From: Akkermansia muciniphila
GTDB taxonomy: Bacteria > Verrucomicrobiota > Verrucomicrobiia > Verrucomicrobiales > V1-33
Reading direction: 5' to 3'
DNA length: 9,568 bases
Assembly: GCA_943331195.2 (NCBI GenBank)
Contig: CALQKQ020000108.1
Coordinates: forward strand, 1 to 9,568
Position numbers and translations under genes: made by a program
Shown: piece by piece, positions 1 through 5,514 of the stretch
Layout of the letters: each line of letters opens with the position of its first letter
Numbering within the stretch: the first letter of the stretch is position 1
The notes under the pieces: generated by a model
What the model was told of the DNA's origin: nothing
What the model saw: only the letters and a program-made list of their open reading frames with translations
Databases searched by the model: none

Positions 1-428
1 CCTGCCAGGTTCACGGCGGTGGTTCCGGGATTGTATAACTCTAGCCAATCCTGCAACAGGCCGTCCTCGTCGCGTAGGCCCGAGGCATTCCAGGCGACTA
101 CCTCATTCAAGCGCAGCGCGGCGGGCGGCAGGGCGGCGGGGATCACCTCCACGCGGAGGCGCCGCAAGGTGCTGCCTTCGGCATTGCTGGCAGTGAGGGT
201 GTATTCCGTCGGCACCTCGGGGGCTTGGAGCGTTTCTGTGGTTTGCCCGGTGACCTCGCGGCCATTGAGGAGGAGGCGGTCGGCTCCGGTGAGGGTCCAG
301 GAAAGCGTGAGGGCTTGGCCGACGCTGACGGGCTGGGGGCTGGCCACCAGGCTACTGATGGCGGGAAGGGCCGCCCCTGCCGAGGGGACCCAGGCGGCGA
401 GCAGGAGAAGGGCGAGGCGAGTGCGCAT
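1..428 (-). CDS. Secreted lamin-tail-domain protein with Ig-like repeat (5' part only)
   Basis: The reading frame starts at an ATG at 428 and runs off the left edge with no stop, so only about 142 N-terminal residues are visible. Residues 1-20 form a signal peptide: MRTR, then a Leu/Ala core, then a likely AGA-A cleavage site. Residues about 24-95 look like a bacterial Ig/PKD-type beta-sandwich repeat, with phrases such as TLSWTLTGAD and TEYTLTASNAEGS. From about residue 105 a lamin-tail domain begins: LRLNEVVAWN, then DEDGLLQDWLELYNPG. Lamin-tail domains with this 'D-x-x-D-W-[IL]-E-L-Y-N' opening are common in large exported proteins of Verrucomicrobiota and Planctomycetota, often joined to CotH-like or sorting domains; what follows here is unknown. 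The function is presumed to be extracellular or cell-surface. No Shine-Dalgarno sequence precedes the ATG. The gene lies downstream of, and in the same direction as, the DUF1802 gene, separated by 130 bases that include a hairpin. Confidence 0.85.
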   Translation of the reverse strand, partial: MRTRLALLLLAAWVPSAGAALPAISSLVASPQPVSVGQALTLSWTLTGADRLLLNGREVTGQTTETLQAPEVPTEYTLTASNAEGSTLRRLRVEVIPAALPPAALRLNEVVAWNASGLRDEDGLLQDWLELYNPGTTAVNLA

Positions 429-506
429 GGCCTTTGGGTATCAGGCTTCGGCGCGCCCGTCCATTCCTATCAAAGCCCCCTGCCCGGCCCTGCCCTGCCC
501 TGTCCG

Positions 507-526
507 GCCCGGTGGAACCGCCGGGC
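507..526 (-). terminator. Hairpin between the DUF1802 gene and the lamin-tail gene
   Basis: GCCCGG (507-512) pairs with CCGGGC (521-526). A T-G wobble at 513/520 extends the stem, leaving a six-base loop (514-519). It lies about 30 bases past the DUF1802 stop, so it could end or attenuate that transcript. There is no U-tract on the minus strand, so it is not a canonical intrinsic terminator. The rest of the 429-558 gap is a CCCTG-rich stretch with no other recognisable element. Confidence 0.4.
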
Positions 527-558
527 GTTCCGGGGGCTGGCGGCGCGCTTGGGGGGCT

Positions 559-1131
559 TCAGGCCGCCTGGCCAAGCGCGGCGGCGAGCGCTTGGCGCCG
601 GGCTTCATGGCTGGGGTCGTCGAGCACGGGGGTGAGGCGGACTCCCTCGGGCGGGTTGGGGAGGTCGAGCCAGGAGCGGCAGCCGCCGAAGCTGGGTTGC
701 TCGGGAAAGGTCCAGGGCTGGTCCAATCGGTAGACGCGGAGAAAGGCCAGGCTAATGCCGGAGGCCTCCGAGTAGTCGAAGCGCTCGCGCAGGGTGGCTT
801 CGGTATAGAAGTGGAAGTCGGCGAGGCGGCGCAGGGTTTCCCAGTCGGCGATCTGGTGCTTAGACTCCACCTCGGCGAAATGGAACAGGCTATGGGCAGA
901 TCCCTCGGGCGCGTTCGGGGGCAGCGGGTTGGGATCGTTCCAGGTAAATTGGGCGGCCTGTTCGTGGAAGTGGGTGGGGAAGAGGAAAAAGCGCTGGTGG
1001 CGCCACCAGAAGCCCCCCTTCCCTTCGTGGATGCCGCCTTTGCGGAGGAGGAGGCTTTGGGCACCGGCGCCGAGGGCGCGGCAGACCAGGGACCATTCTT
1101 TGAAACCGCAGGCGGGCAGGGCAGGAGGCAT
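559..1131 (-). CDS. DUF1802 family protein
   Basis: This 190-residue cytoplasmic protein has no signal peptide or membrane segment. The family is recognised from the N-terminal block (residues about 10-58): KEWSLVCRALGAGAQSLLLR, KGGIHE, then the aromatic and basic HQRFFLFPTHFHEQ. DUF1802 members share this 'E-W-x-x-x-x-A-L-x-x-G-x-Q-x-x-L-L-R-K-G-G-I' opening and the 'F-L-F-P-T-x-x-H' motif. The biochemical function of the family is not known to me. The C-terminal half (LLDLPNP-like turns, RVYRLDQPW) is less distinctive. The ATG at 1131 is chosen because the conserved block begins ten residues later; extending the frame further upstream would run through the antisense of tRNA-His. No strong Shine-Dalgarno is present. 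The gene is divergent from tRNA-His, with about 110 bases between them that must hold both promoters. No clear -35/-10 pair could be picked out. Confidence 0.83.
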   Translation of the reverse strand: MPPALPACGFKEWSLVCRALGAGAQSLLLRKGGIHEGKGGFWWRHQRFFLFPTHFHEQAAQFTWNDPNPLPPNAPEGSAHSLFHFAEVESKHQIADWETLRRLADFHFYTEATLRERFDYSEASGISLAFLRVYRLDQPWTFPEQPSFGGCRSWLDLPNPPEGVRLTPVLDDPSHEARRQALAAALGQAA

Positions 1132-1226
1132 CTCGTAGCCATGCCTGGAAAGTGGGCCTGGGAAATGGGAAGTTCTCCTGCAACTTTCCGCTGGAATTCC
1201 TGCGGCCCGGCTCTTTAGTGTCGGTT

Positions 1227-1238
1227 CTGCTTCGGCAG
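1227..1238 (+). other. UUCG-capped hairpin just 5' of tRNA-His
   Basis: CTGC-TTCG-GCAG forms a four-pair stem closed by C-G around a UUCG tetraloop, the very stable cUUCGg class. It ends three bases before the encoded G-1 of tRNA-His. It would sit in the 5' leader of the precursor tRNA, next to the RNase P cut site, if transcription starts upstream of it. Confidence 0.5.
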
Positions 1239-1241
1239 TAT

Positions 1242-1317
1242 GGTGGCCGTAGTTCAGCGGTAGAGCGCCAGATTGTGATTCTGGTTGTCGCGGGTTCGAA
1301 TCCCGTCGGTCACCCCA
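1242..1317 (+). tRNA. tRNA-His (anticodon GTG)
   Basis: A full cloverleaf can be drawn. The acceptor stem GTGGCCG (1243-1249) pairs with CGGTCAC (1307-1313), with one G-T wobble. The extra G at 1242 faces the discriminator C at 1314, the G-1:C73 pair that identifies tRNA-His to histidyl-tRNA synthetase. The D-arm is GTTC/GAGC. The anticodon arm CCAGA/TCTGG encloses TTGTGAT, giving anticodon GTG. The T-loop TTCGAAT is canonical. CCA is genome-encoded at 1315-1317. The gene points towards rnc, which starts 45 bases downstream, so the two may share a transcript. A short T-run (1318-1322) follows the CCA directly. Confidence 0.97.
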
Positions 1318-1362
1318 TTTTTCCCCTGAGGCCCTGCTGGGGCCCTGCTTAGAAGTTATCTT

Positions 1363-2118
1363 ATGGAGCCGCTGGAAGCGCTGATCGCCTACACGTTCCG
1401 AGATCGGGCCTTGCTGGAAGAGGCGCTGACCCATCCGAGTTTGGCTTACGAGACGCAGCGGAGCCAAGTGGACAACCAGCGCTTAGAATATCTAGGGGAC
1501 GCGGTGTTGGAGTTGATCTTGTCGGAGCAACTGTTTCGCTCCTTTGCGGAGGGCTCCGAGGGGGTGTTGACCAAGCTGCGGGCGCGGTTGGTTTCGCGCG
1601 CGGCCTTGGCGAAGTGTGCCCGGCGGATTCATTTGGGAGATTACCTGCGGATGGGGCGGGGGGAGGAAGGAAGTGGGGGCCGCGAGCGGGACAGCACCTT
1701 GGCGGATGCGTTTGAGGCGCTCACGGCGGCGATTTATCTGGATGGCGGGCTTGAGGCGGCGCGGCGCTTGGTGGAGGGGCTGAGCCGCGATGCTTTGGAG
1801 CAGCTTAAGGCTGAGCCGAGCGAGCAGAATCCCAAGGGGCAGTTGCAGGAGATTTTGCAGGCCCGCGGGCCGGGCAGTTTGCGCTACGTCGTGCTGCGGG
1901 AAGAGGGGCCGGACCACCGCAAGAGTTTCGTCGCGGGGGTGGAGTGGAATGGCCAGTCGCTCGGAGAAGGGGGAGGCGGCAGCAAAAAAGAGGCCGAGGC
2001 GGCTGCGGCCGCTGCGGCGTTGGGGGGGCTGGTGCTGGCGGAATGGGGGTCGCTAACTGTTTGTGCAAAACCTGGTGAAGAGCGGGGAATGCCAGGCGGA
2101 GAACCTTCGCAGGAATGA
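1363..2118 (+). CDS. rnc: Ribonuclease III
   Basis: RNase III is the double-strand-specific endoribonuclease that processes rRNA precursors, structured mRNAs and antisense duplexes. The protein is 251 residues. Residues about 5-150 are the RNase III domain with the signature NQRLEYLGDAVLEL (38-51). The expected acidic metal-binding residues are present: E42, D46, D115 and E118, the latter two in DSTLADAFEALTAAIYLDGG (110-129). Residues about 155-228 are the double-stranded RNA-binding domain: NPKGQLQEILQ at its start and an Ala-rich final helix after SKKEAE. About 20 extra residues follow this domain, slightly more than usual. The ATG at 1363 places the first helix (LEALIAYTFRDRALLEEALTHPS) at the normal position. 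It is preceded by GAAG-TTATCTT rather than a clear Shine-Dalgarno. No era or acpP neighbour is present, unlike the classic arrangements. Confidence 0.97.
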   Translation: MEPLEALIAYTFRDRALLEEALTHPSLAYETQRSQVDNQRLEYLGDAVLELILSEQLFRSFAEGSEGVLTKLRARLVSRAALAKCARRIHLGDYLRMGRGEEGSGGRERDSTLADAFEALTAAIYLDGGLEAARRLVEGLSRDALEQLKAEPSEQNPKGQLQEILQARGPGSLRYVVLREEGPDHRKSFVAGVEWNGQSLGEGGGGSKKEAEAAAAAAALGGLVLAEWGSLTVCAKPGEERGMPGGEPSQE

Positions 2119-2146
2119 GAATCAGAGTTGATCGCTAAATCATTCC
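2112..2146 (+). terminator. Compound hairpin across the rnc stop codon
   Basis: GGAATGA (2112-2118, containing the rnc TGA) is exactly complementary to TCATTCC (2140-2146). Within the 21-base loop, ATCA (2121-2124) pairs with TGAT (2129-2132). It could act as a 3' stability or termination structure. There is no U-tract, so termination activity is uncertain. Confidence 0.35.
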
Positions 2147-2185
2147 CAGGGTTGTTCGCGGAGGCGGAGGCTGTGGAACCCCTGA

Positions 2186-2211
2186 GAATAGGCTGAGGAA
2201 CAGGCTTATTC
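2186..2211 (+). terminator. Hairpin downstream of rnc
   Basis: GAATAGGCT (2186-2194) pairs with GGCTTATTC (2203-2211) in nine pairs, two of them G-T wobbles, around an eight-base loop. It lies 68 bases after the rnc stop and just before the AT-rich stretch. It has no U-tract, so it is a possible rnc transcript end only. Confidence 0.33.
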
Positions 2212-2275
2212 CAGTTATTCACCCCCCTTACTGTGATTGAGTTTTATATTTGATAAAGATTCTCTTATTCATGAG
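2212..2275 (+). promoter_or_regulatory. AT-rich stretch, likely promoter region of the small membrane protein
   Basis: After a run of six C, 2228-2272 is strikingly AT-rich for this window (GAGTTTTATATTTGATAAAG, then TTCTCTTATTC). This is typical of a promoter in a GC-rich genome. The only box pair found is TTACTG (2228-2233) and GATAAA (2252-2257) with 18-base spacing, a weak match to sigma-70 consensus. The position fits transcription of the gene at 2347. Confidence 0.33.
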
Positions 2276-2346
2276 GGTGTGGACAAGCACTCCCCAGCCC
2301 GTTTGGCATTGCACTTTTGGTGAGAGGGGCTTGGGTTCTCTCAGTT

Positions 2347-2589
2347 ATGGCTGATGATTCTGATCGATGGGAGCGCGTGCAGCGGTCCTCTGCGTCCCGC
2401 GGGTCTTTTCAGGCCAAGCCTTCGCCGGTGTCGCTGCATCTGGCGCCGGAGCGGCGGCGCAATCTTGACCAGGAAGAGGCGGCGCGAGATCGCACCGTGC
2501 TGCTGTGGGTGCTGCTGCTTTTGGGGATCGCGGGCCTAGTGGGCCTGCTGGTTTTTGCCGCATCGCGCCTGGGGACGGCGCCAGTCTGA
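2347..2589 (+). CDS. Small single-span membrane protein of unknown function
   Basis: This 80-residue protein has a charged, Arg/Ser-rich N-terminal region (1-49: many Arg with DQEEAARDR just before the membrane). It then has one hydrophobic segment at about 50-72 (TVLLWVLLLLGIAGLVGLLV) and a short tail, ASRLGTAPV. There is no cleavable signal peptide, and the basic residues before the segment suggest the N-terminus is in the cytoplasm. I do not recognise a family. The ATG at 2347 (MADDSDRWERV) is preferred; the same frame is open back to TTG 2317 and GTG 2320, which would add up to ten residues. GAGAGGGG lies too far upstream of the ATG to be a convincing ribosome-binding site. It is convergent with the metal-binding lipoprotein gene, the two stops being 14 bases apart. 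The isolated position and AT-rich leader support a real, separately transcribed gene. Confidence 0.6.
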   Translation: MADDSDRWERVQRSSASRGSFQAKPSPVSLHLAPERRRNLDQEEAARDRTVLLWVLLLLGIAGLVGLLVFAASRLGTAPV

Positions 2590-2603
2590 TCCAGGGCGGG
2601 GGC

Positions 2604-3548
2604 TTACTCGACTCTGAGGCGGCCTAGGATCGTCTCTGCGGTGTAGCGCAGGGCGGGGAGGTAGCTGTCGACCTTGAGCTCGTTGGAAGCGCCAGGAAGG
2701 CGGGTTCCCGGGGCGGCGAGGTTGAGGCTGATGATGGGGAGGTCGCCGAGCAGTTGAAGTTGGCGGCTGAGGGGGAGGATGGCGGCGGCGGGGGTGAAGG
2801 ATTCCCGGAAGAGGGTGCGGACGCGGTGGTCGGCCACCCAGTCGCTGAGCTCGCTGGGGGCTTTTTCGGGGAATGGGTCGGGGCCGCTGGCGAGGCCGCG
2901 GGCTTCCAGGCCATAGGCCTTGGCGAAGTAGGCCATGGAATCGGAGGAGCTGAGGAGGAAGCGGGAGCGGGCGGGAATGACGGCGAGGCGGCGATTGAGT
3001 TCTTGGTGGAGGCGCTGCAATTCGGTGCCGTATTCGTGGGCGCGGTCGGAGAACCAAGAGGCGGAGGGCGGGAAGGCCTCGGAGAGCACGGCGGCGGCTT
3101 CGCTGGCGGCCTTAGCCCAGAGCAGGGGGTTCATCCAGAAGTGGGGCTCGGACTTTTCCGGGGTCGGGTGCAGGATGTCGTCGTCGGCCAGGCCGTTGGC
3201 GAGGACGCCGACGACGAGGCCGCGGTCGCGCAGAGTCTGGAGGTTCTCGGTGAAATTAGCTTCCAAGCCGAGGCCGCTGAGGAAGAAGACGTCGGCGGTT
3301 TGGATGGCGACGAGGTCGGCGGCGGTGGGTTGCCAGAGGTGGGGATTGCGGTCTGGGGGGATGAGGCTGCGGACCTCGACGGCTTCGCCGCCGACGAGGC
3401 GGACGAGGTCGGCGGCTTGCCCCGTGCTGGTGACGACGGTGAGGGCTTGTTCGGGGAGGCGGTGGCGGGGGGGCGGATCTTGGTGATGGCAGGAGGCCGC
3501 GAGCCAGGCTGCGGGCAGCAGGCGAAGCAGGTGGCGGCGGGAGGGCAT
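2604..3548 (-). CDS. ZnuA/TroA-type metal ABC transporter lipoprotein with altered metal site
   Basis: The 314-residue product resembles cluster A-I substrate-binding proteins that capture Zn, Mn or Fe outside the membrane for ABC importers. It has an N-terminal signal and a probable lipobox, LAASC with Cys20; the -3 residue is Ala rather than the usual Leu. The first metal-ligand region is present (SLIPPDRNPHLWQPTAADL, H70), as is the second (EPHFWMNPLLWAKA, H136). The third region, normally 'S-H-D-A-F-x-Y-F', reads SSSDSMAYFAKAYGLE, so the ligand His is Ser202. The fourth, normally an Asp in 'L-Y-S-D-x-L', reads ISLNLAAPGT, and no Asp is visible. The fold-level pattern (RTLFRES, then the C-terminal RYTAETI helix) is otherwise intact, and the length is normal. 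No permease or ATPase gene is nearby. The gene follows bioB by 21 bases, so it is probably co-transcribed with it. It may bind metal differently or bind another ligand. Confidence 0.8.
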   Translation of the reverse strand: MPSRRHLLRLLPAAWLAASCHHQDPPPRHRLPEQALTVVTSTGQAADLVRLVGGEAVEVRSLIPPDRNPHLWQPTAADLVAIQTADVFFLSGLGLEANFTENLQTLRDRGLVVGVLANGLADDDILHPTPEKSEPHFWMNPLLWAKAASEAAAVLSEAFPPSASWFSDRAHEYGTELQRLHQELNRRLAVIPARSRFLLSSSDSMAYFAKAYGLEARGLASGPDPFPEKAPSELSDWVADHRVRTLFRESFTPAAAILPLSRQLQLLGDLPIISLNLAAPGTRLPGASNELKVDSYLPALRYTAETILGRLRVE

Positions 3549-3569
3549 GGCGGGAGGAGGGCAGGGGGC

Positions 3570-4574
3570 CTAGGGGGCCTCGGCCATGGCGGGCGAGCAG
3601 GGGCGCTCGGCGCAGGCGGGGGGGGCGGCGAGGGCGGGATTGGGCTCTTGGGGCAAGAGGCCGAGGTCGCGGAGGAGGCGTTGGTCTTCGGCGACGGCGG
3701 GGTTGGCGGCGGTGAGGAGTTTGTCGCCGTAGAAGATGGAATTGGCGCCGGCGAACATGGCCAAGGCTTGGGCTTCGCGGCTGAGGCGGGTGCGCCCGGC
3801 GGAGAGGCGGACTTTGGCGCGGGGGATGGCGATGCGGGCGACCGCGATCATGCGGACGAGGTCGAAGACATCGACGCCGCCGTTTTCAGCCAGGGGAGTT
3901 CCTGGCATGGGCATGAGGCTGTTGATGGGGACGCTCTCGGGCTGGGGATTAAAGCCGCTGAGGATTTCCAGCAGGTGGAGTCGGTCATCGATGGTTTCGC
4001 CGAGCCCGAGGATGCCGCCGCAGCAGACGCTCAGTCCGGCGTCTTGGGCGTGGCGGATGGTGTTGAGGCGGTCTTGGAAGGTGTGGGTGGTGACGATGTT
4101 GGGGTAGTGTTCGGGGGAGGTGTCGAGGTTGTGGTTGTAGGCGGTGACGCCGGCTTCCTTGAGGGCGGCGGCCTCGAGGGGGCCGAGTTCGCCGAGGGTG
4201 ACGCAGACTTCCATGCCGAGTTGGCTGACGTCCTTGACGATGTCGATGACTTTTTCGAAGCGGTCGGTGCCGAGGCGGACGCCGCGCCAGGCGGCACCCA
4301 TGCAGAAGCGGGTGCTGCCGGAGTCGCGGGCGGCGTGGGCGCGGGCGAGGATGTCGGCTTTTTCCATGAGTTTCTCGGCTTTGACGCCGCTGGAGTAGCG
4401 GGCGCTCTGGGCGCAGTAGGAACAGTCTTCGCTGCAACCGCCGGTTTTGATGCTGAGGAGGGTGCAGAGTTGCACTTCGCGCTCGGGCCAATGGGCTTGG
4501 TGGACGGCGCGGGACTGCTCGATGAGCTCAAAGAAGGGCAGGTGGTACAGGCGGTGGAGTTCAGCGTAGGTCAT
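3570..4574 (-). CDS. bioB: Biotin synthase
   Basis: BioB is the radical-SAM enzyme that inserts sulfur into dethiobiotin to make biotin. The 334-residue protein carries the radical-SAM cluster motif C47-x3-C51-x2-C54 (TGGCSEDCSYC). It also carries the ligands of the auxiliary 2Fe-2S cluster: C91 (RFCMGAAW), C124 (MEVCVTLG), C184 (SVCCGG) and R261 (RLSAGR). Family signatures YNHNLDTSPEHY, ESVPINSL and FAGANSIFYGDKLLT are present. The last 25 residues are an Ala/Pro-rich tail with two extra Cys (C321, C326), outside the conserved core. The ATG at 4574 gives the usual N-terminus, about 45 residues before the first cluster Cys. Instead of a Shine-Dalgarno it is preceded by a C7-T7-CTC pyrimidine tract. 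No other biotin genes (bioA, bioD, bioF) are in the window. It lies 54 bases after the upstream exported-protein gene and 21 bases before the lipoprotein gene. Confidence 0.97.
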   Translation of the reverse strand: MTYAELHRLYHLPFFELIEQSRAVHQAHWPEREVQLCTLLSIKTGGCSEDCSYCAQSARYSSGVKAEKLMEKADILARAHAARDSGSTRFCMGAAWRGVRLGTDRFEKVIDIVKDVSQLGMEVCVTLGELGPLEAAALKEAGVTAYNHNLDTSPEHYPNIVTTHTFQDRLNTIRHAQDAGLSVCCGGILGLGETIDDRLHLLEILSGFNPQPESVPINSLMPMPGTPLAENGGVDVFDLVRMIAVARIAIPRAKVRLSAGRTRLSREAQALAMFAGANSIFYGDKLLTAANPAVAEDQRLLRDLGLLPQEPNPALAAPPACAERPCSPAMAEAP

Positions 4575-4591
4575 GAGAAAAAAAGGGGGGG
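4575..4591 (-). promoter_or_regulatory. Pyrimidine tract directly before the bioB start
   Basis: On the coding strand the bases immediately before the bioB ATG are seven C, seven T and then CTC. The whole 54-base gap up to the previous gene is also C-rich. The tract stands where a Shine-Dalgarno would be. It could bind ribosomal protein S1 or initiation factors. As two adjacent homopolymers it could also vary in length by slippage. Both roles are inferred. Confidence 0.4.
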
Positions 4592-4628
4592 CCTGAGGCG
4601 GGGCGGGGGGTTGTTGGGAGCGGGGTGC

Positions 4629-5369
4629 CTATTGGGACCAGCGCCCGTTGACGGAGGGGAGGGTGACGTTGTCTTTGATGGCGGAGAAGTCGGTTTTGCC
4701 AAGGGCACCGATCATGGAGACGCCGGTGTGACGTTTCCAGATGCGGCTCATGTATTCTCCGGTGTGGCAGCCGTAGCTTTGCACGAGGGCGTCGCGGGTG
4801 AAGAGGCCGCGGTGGAGGCGGTGCAGGTCGGCGCAGTGCAAGTAGCAGCTGGAAACGCCGAGGATGTCGTTGCTGTAGTCGAAGAGGAAGCAGTATTTGT
4901 TGGAGTGGCCGTAGAATTCGAAGCCGCTGAGCTTGCGGCCGCTGCGGTTGTTGAGGTAGCTGATGAGGAAGGAGGTGTTGTTGAACCAGAGCAAGCGGAC
5001 GCCGCGCTCGGCGGCTAGGGTGGTGATTTCCGCTAGGGTGCAGAGGTACTGGGGGCGCTTGACGAGGTCCTCGCGCTCGCGGCTTTCGTAGGACGGGCGG
5101 TAGACCAGCCAGGTGAGGTTGAGGGCGGGGCCATGCTGGGCGCGCAATTGGTCGATGCGGATGCGAGCGGCGCGGATGAAGTTGCCCCAATAGCGATCGT
5201 GCTGATCGCCGGGGCCGCGGTATTCCTCCCAAGCGCGCAGGGCCGGGCCGCCGCTGGCGATGACGTATTCCTCTTGGGCGTAGGGGCGTTGGGCGCTGGC
5301 GGATCCGGTGGCGGAAACGATGCTGAGCAGCGCCAGCAGGAGGAGGCGGAAGAAAGCGCGGGAGGTCAT
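4629..5369 (-). CDS. Secreted protein of unknown function with caspase-like (clan CD) features
   Basis: This 246-residue protein has a clear signal peptide: MTSR, a Leu-rich core, and a likely cut after ASA at residue 26. I do not recognise a named family. The order of elements resembles clan CD peptidases (caspases, CHAT). A helix and strand (TTLAAERGVRLLWFNNTS, 117-133) precede a hydrophobic strand ending in a His, GFEFYGHSN (H155). A second hydrophobic strand ends in a Cys, ALVQSYGCHTG (C201), and is followed by a helix and then GVSMIGALGKTDF. This matches the His...Cys dyad layout and the 'C-x-T-G' motif seen in CHAT-type proteins, but it is a reading by eye. Other Cys occur at 110, 160, 175 and 179. 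The gene heads the apparent operon with bioB and the metal-binding lipoprotein, and is divergent from ppk2. No Shine-Dalgarno is seen before the ATG. Confidence 0.7.
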   Translation of the reverse strand: MTSRAFFRLLLLALLSIVSATGSASAQRPYAQEEYVIASGGPALRAWEEYRGPGDQHDRYWGNFIRAARIRIDQLRAQHGPALNLTWLVYRPSYESREREDLVKRPQYLCTLAEITTLAAERGVRLLWFNNTSFLISYLNNRSGRKLSGFEFYGHSNKYCFLFDYSNDILGVSSCYLHCADLHRLHRGLFTRDALVQSYGCHTGEYMSRIWKRHTGVSMIGALGKTDFSAIKDNVTLPSVNGRWSQ

Positions 5370-5425
5370 GAGGACAGCAAAGTGGAGGGAAACCTAATCG
5401 CGCCGCTTTCGGGATGCAAGGCGCG

Positions 5426-5439
5426 CGCCAGGCCTGGCG
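5426..5439. promoter_or_regulatory. 14-bp perfect palindrome in the divergent intergenic region
   Basis: CGCCAGGCCTGGCG is fully self-complementary. It sits in the 145-base region between the divergent exported-protein gene and ppk2, 57 bases from the first start and 75 from the second. Its place and symmetry suit a dimeric regulator site, but GC-rich DNA yields such palindromes by chance. No convincing -35/-10 boxes were found nearby. Confidence 0.28.
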
Positions 5440-5514
5440 GGGACGGAAACGGGCGGCGGGGACATTTCCTCTTGCGGCGGCGGGCCGGGGTTAGAAGATG
5501 AGCTGCATTCCGCT

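Noticed and set aside
19..1218. A 399-codon plus-strand frame at the left edge
   Set aside because: It is antisense to the lamin-tail and DUF1802 genes, both of which have recognisable domains on the minus strand.
1330..1344. GGCCC-TGCTG-GGGCC hairpin between tRNA-His and rnc
   Set aside because: It has only five GC pairs and no U-tract after it. Such short stems are expected by chance at this GC content.
559..1467. A 302-codon minus-strand frame extending DUF1802 upstream to 1467, reading RRDSNPRQPESQSGALPL
   Set aside because: That peptide is the familiar false translation of the antisense of a tRNA gene (here tRNA-His). The extension also enters rnc. The DUF1802 start at 1131 explains the conserved domain.
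2754..5018. A 754-codon open frame on the plus strand
   Set aside because: It is antisense to the lipoprotein, bioB and the exported protein. Its Gly/Ala/Glu/Val-rich repetitive composition is typical of the mirror frame of GC-rich genes.
5370..5514. Search for a dif-like recombination site at the skew switch
   Set aside because: No AT-rich, 28-base, partly palindromic XerCD-like sequence is present in the intergenic region.
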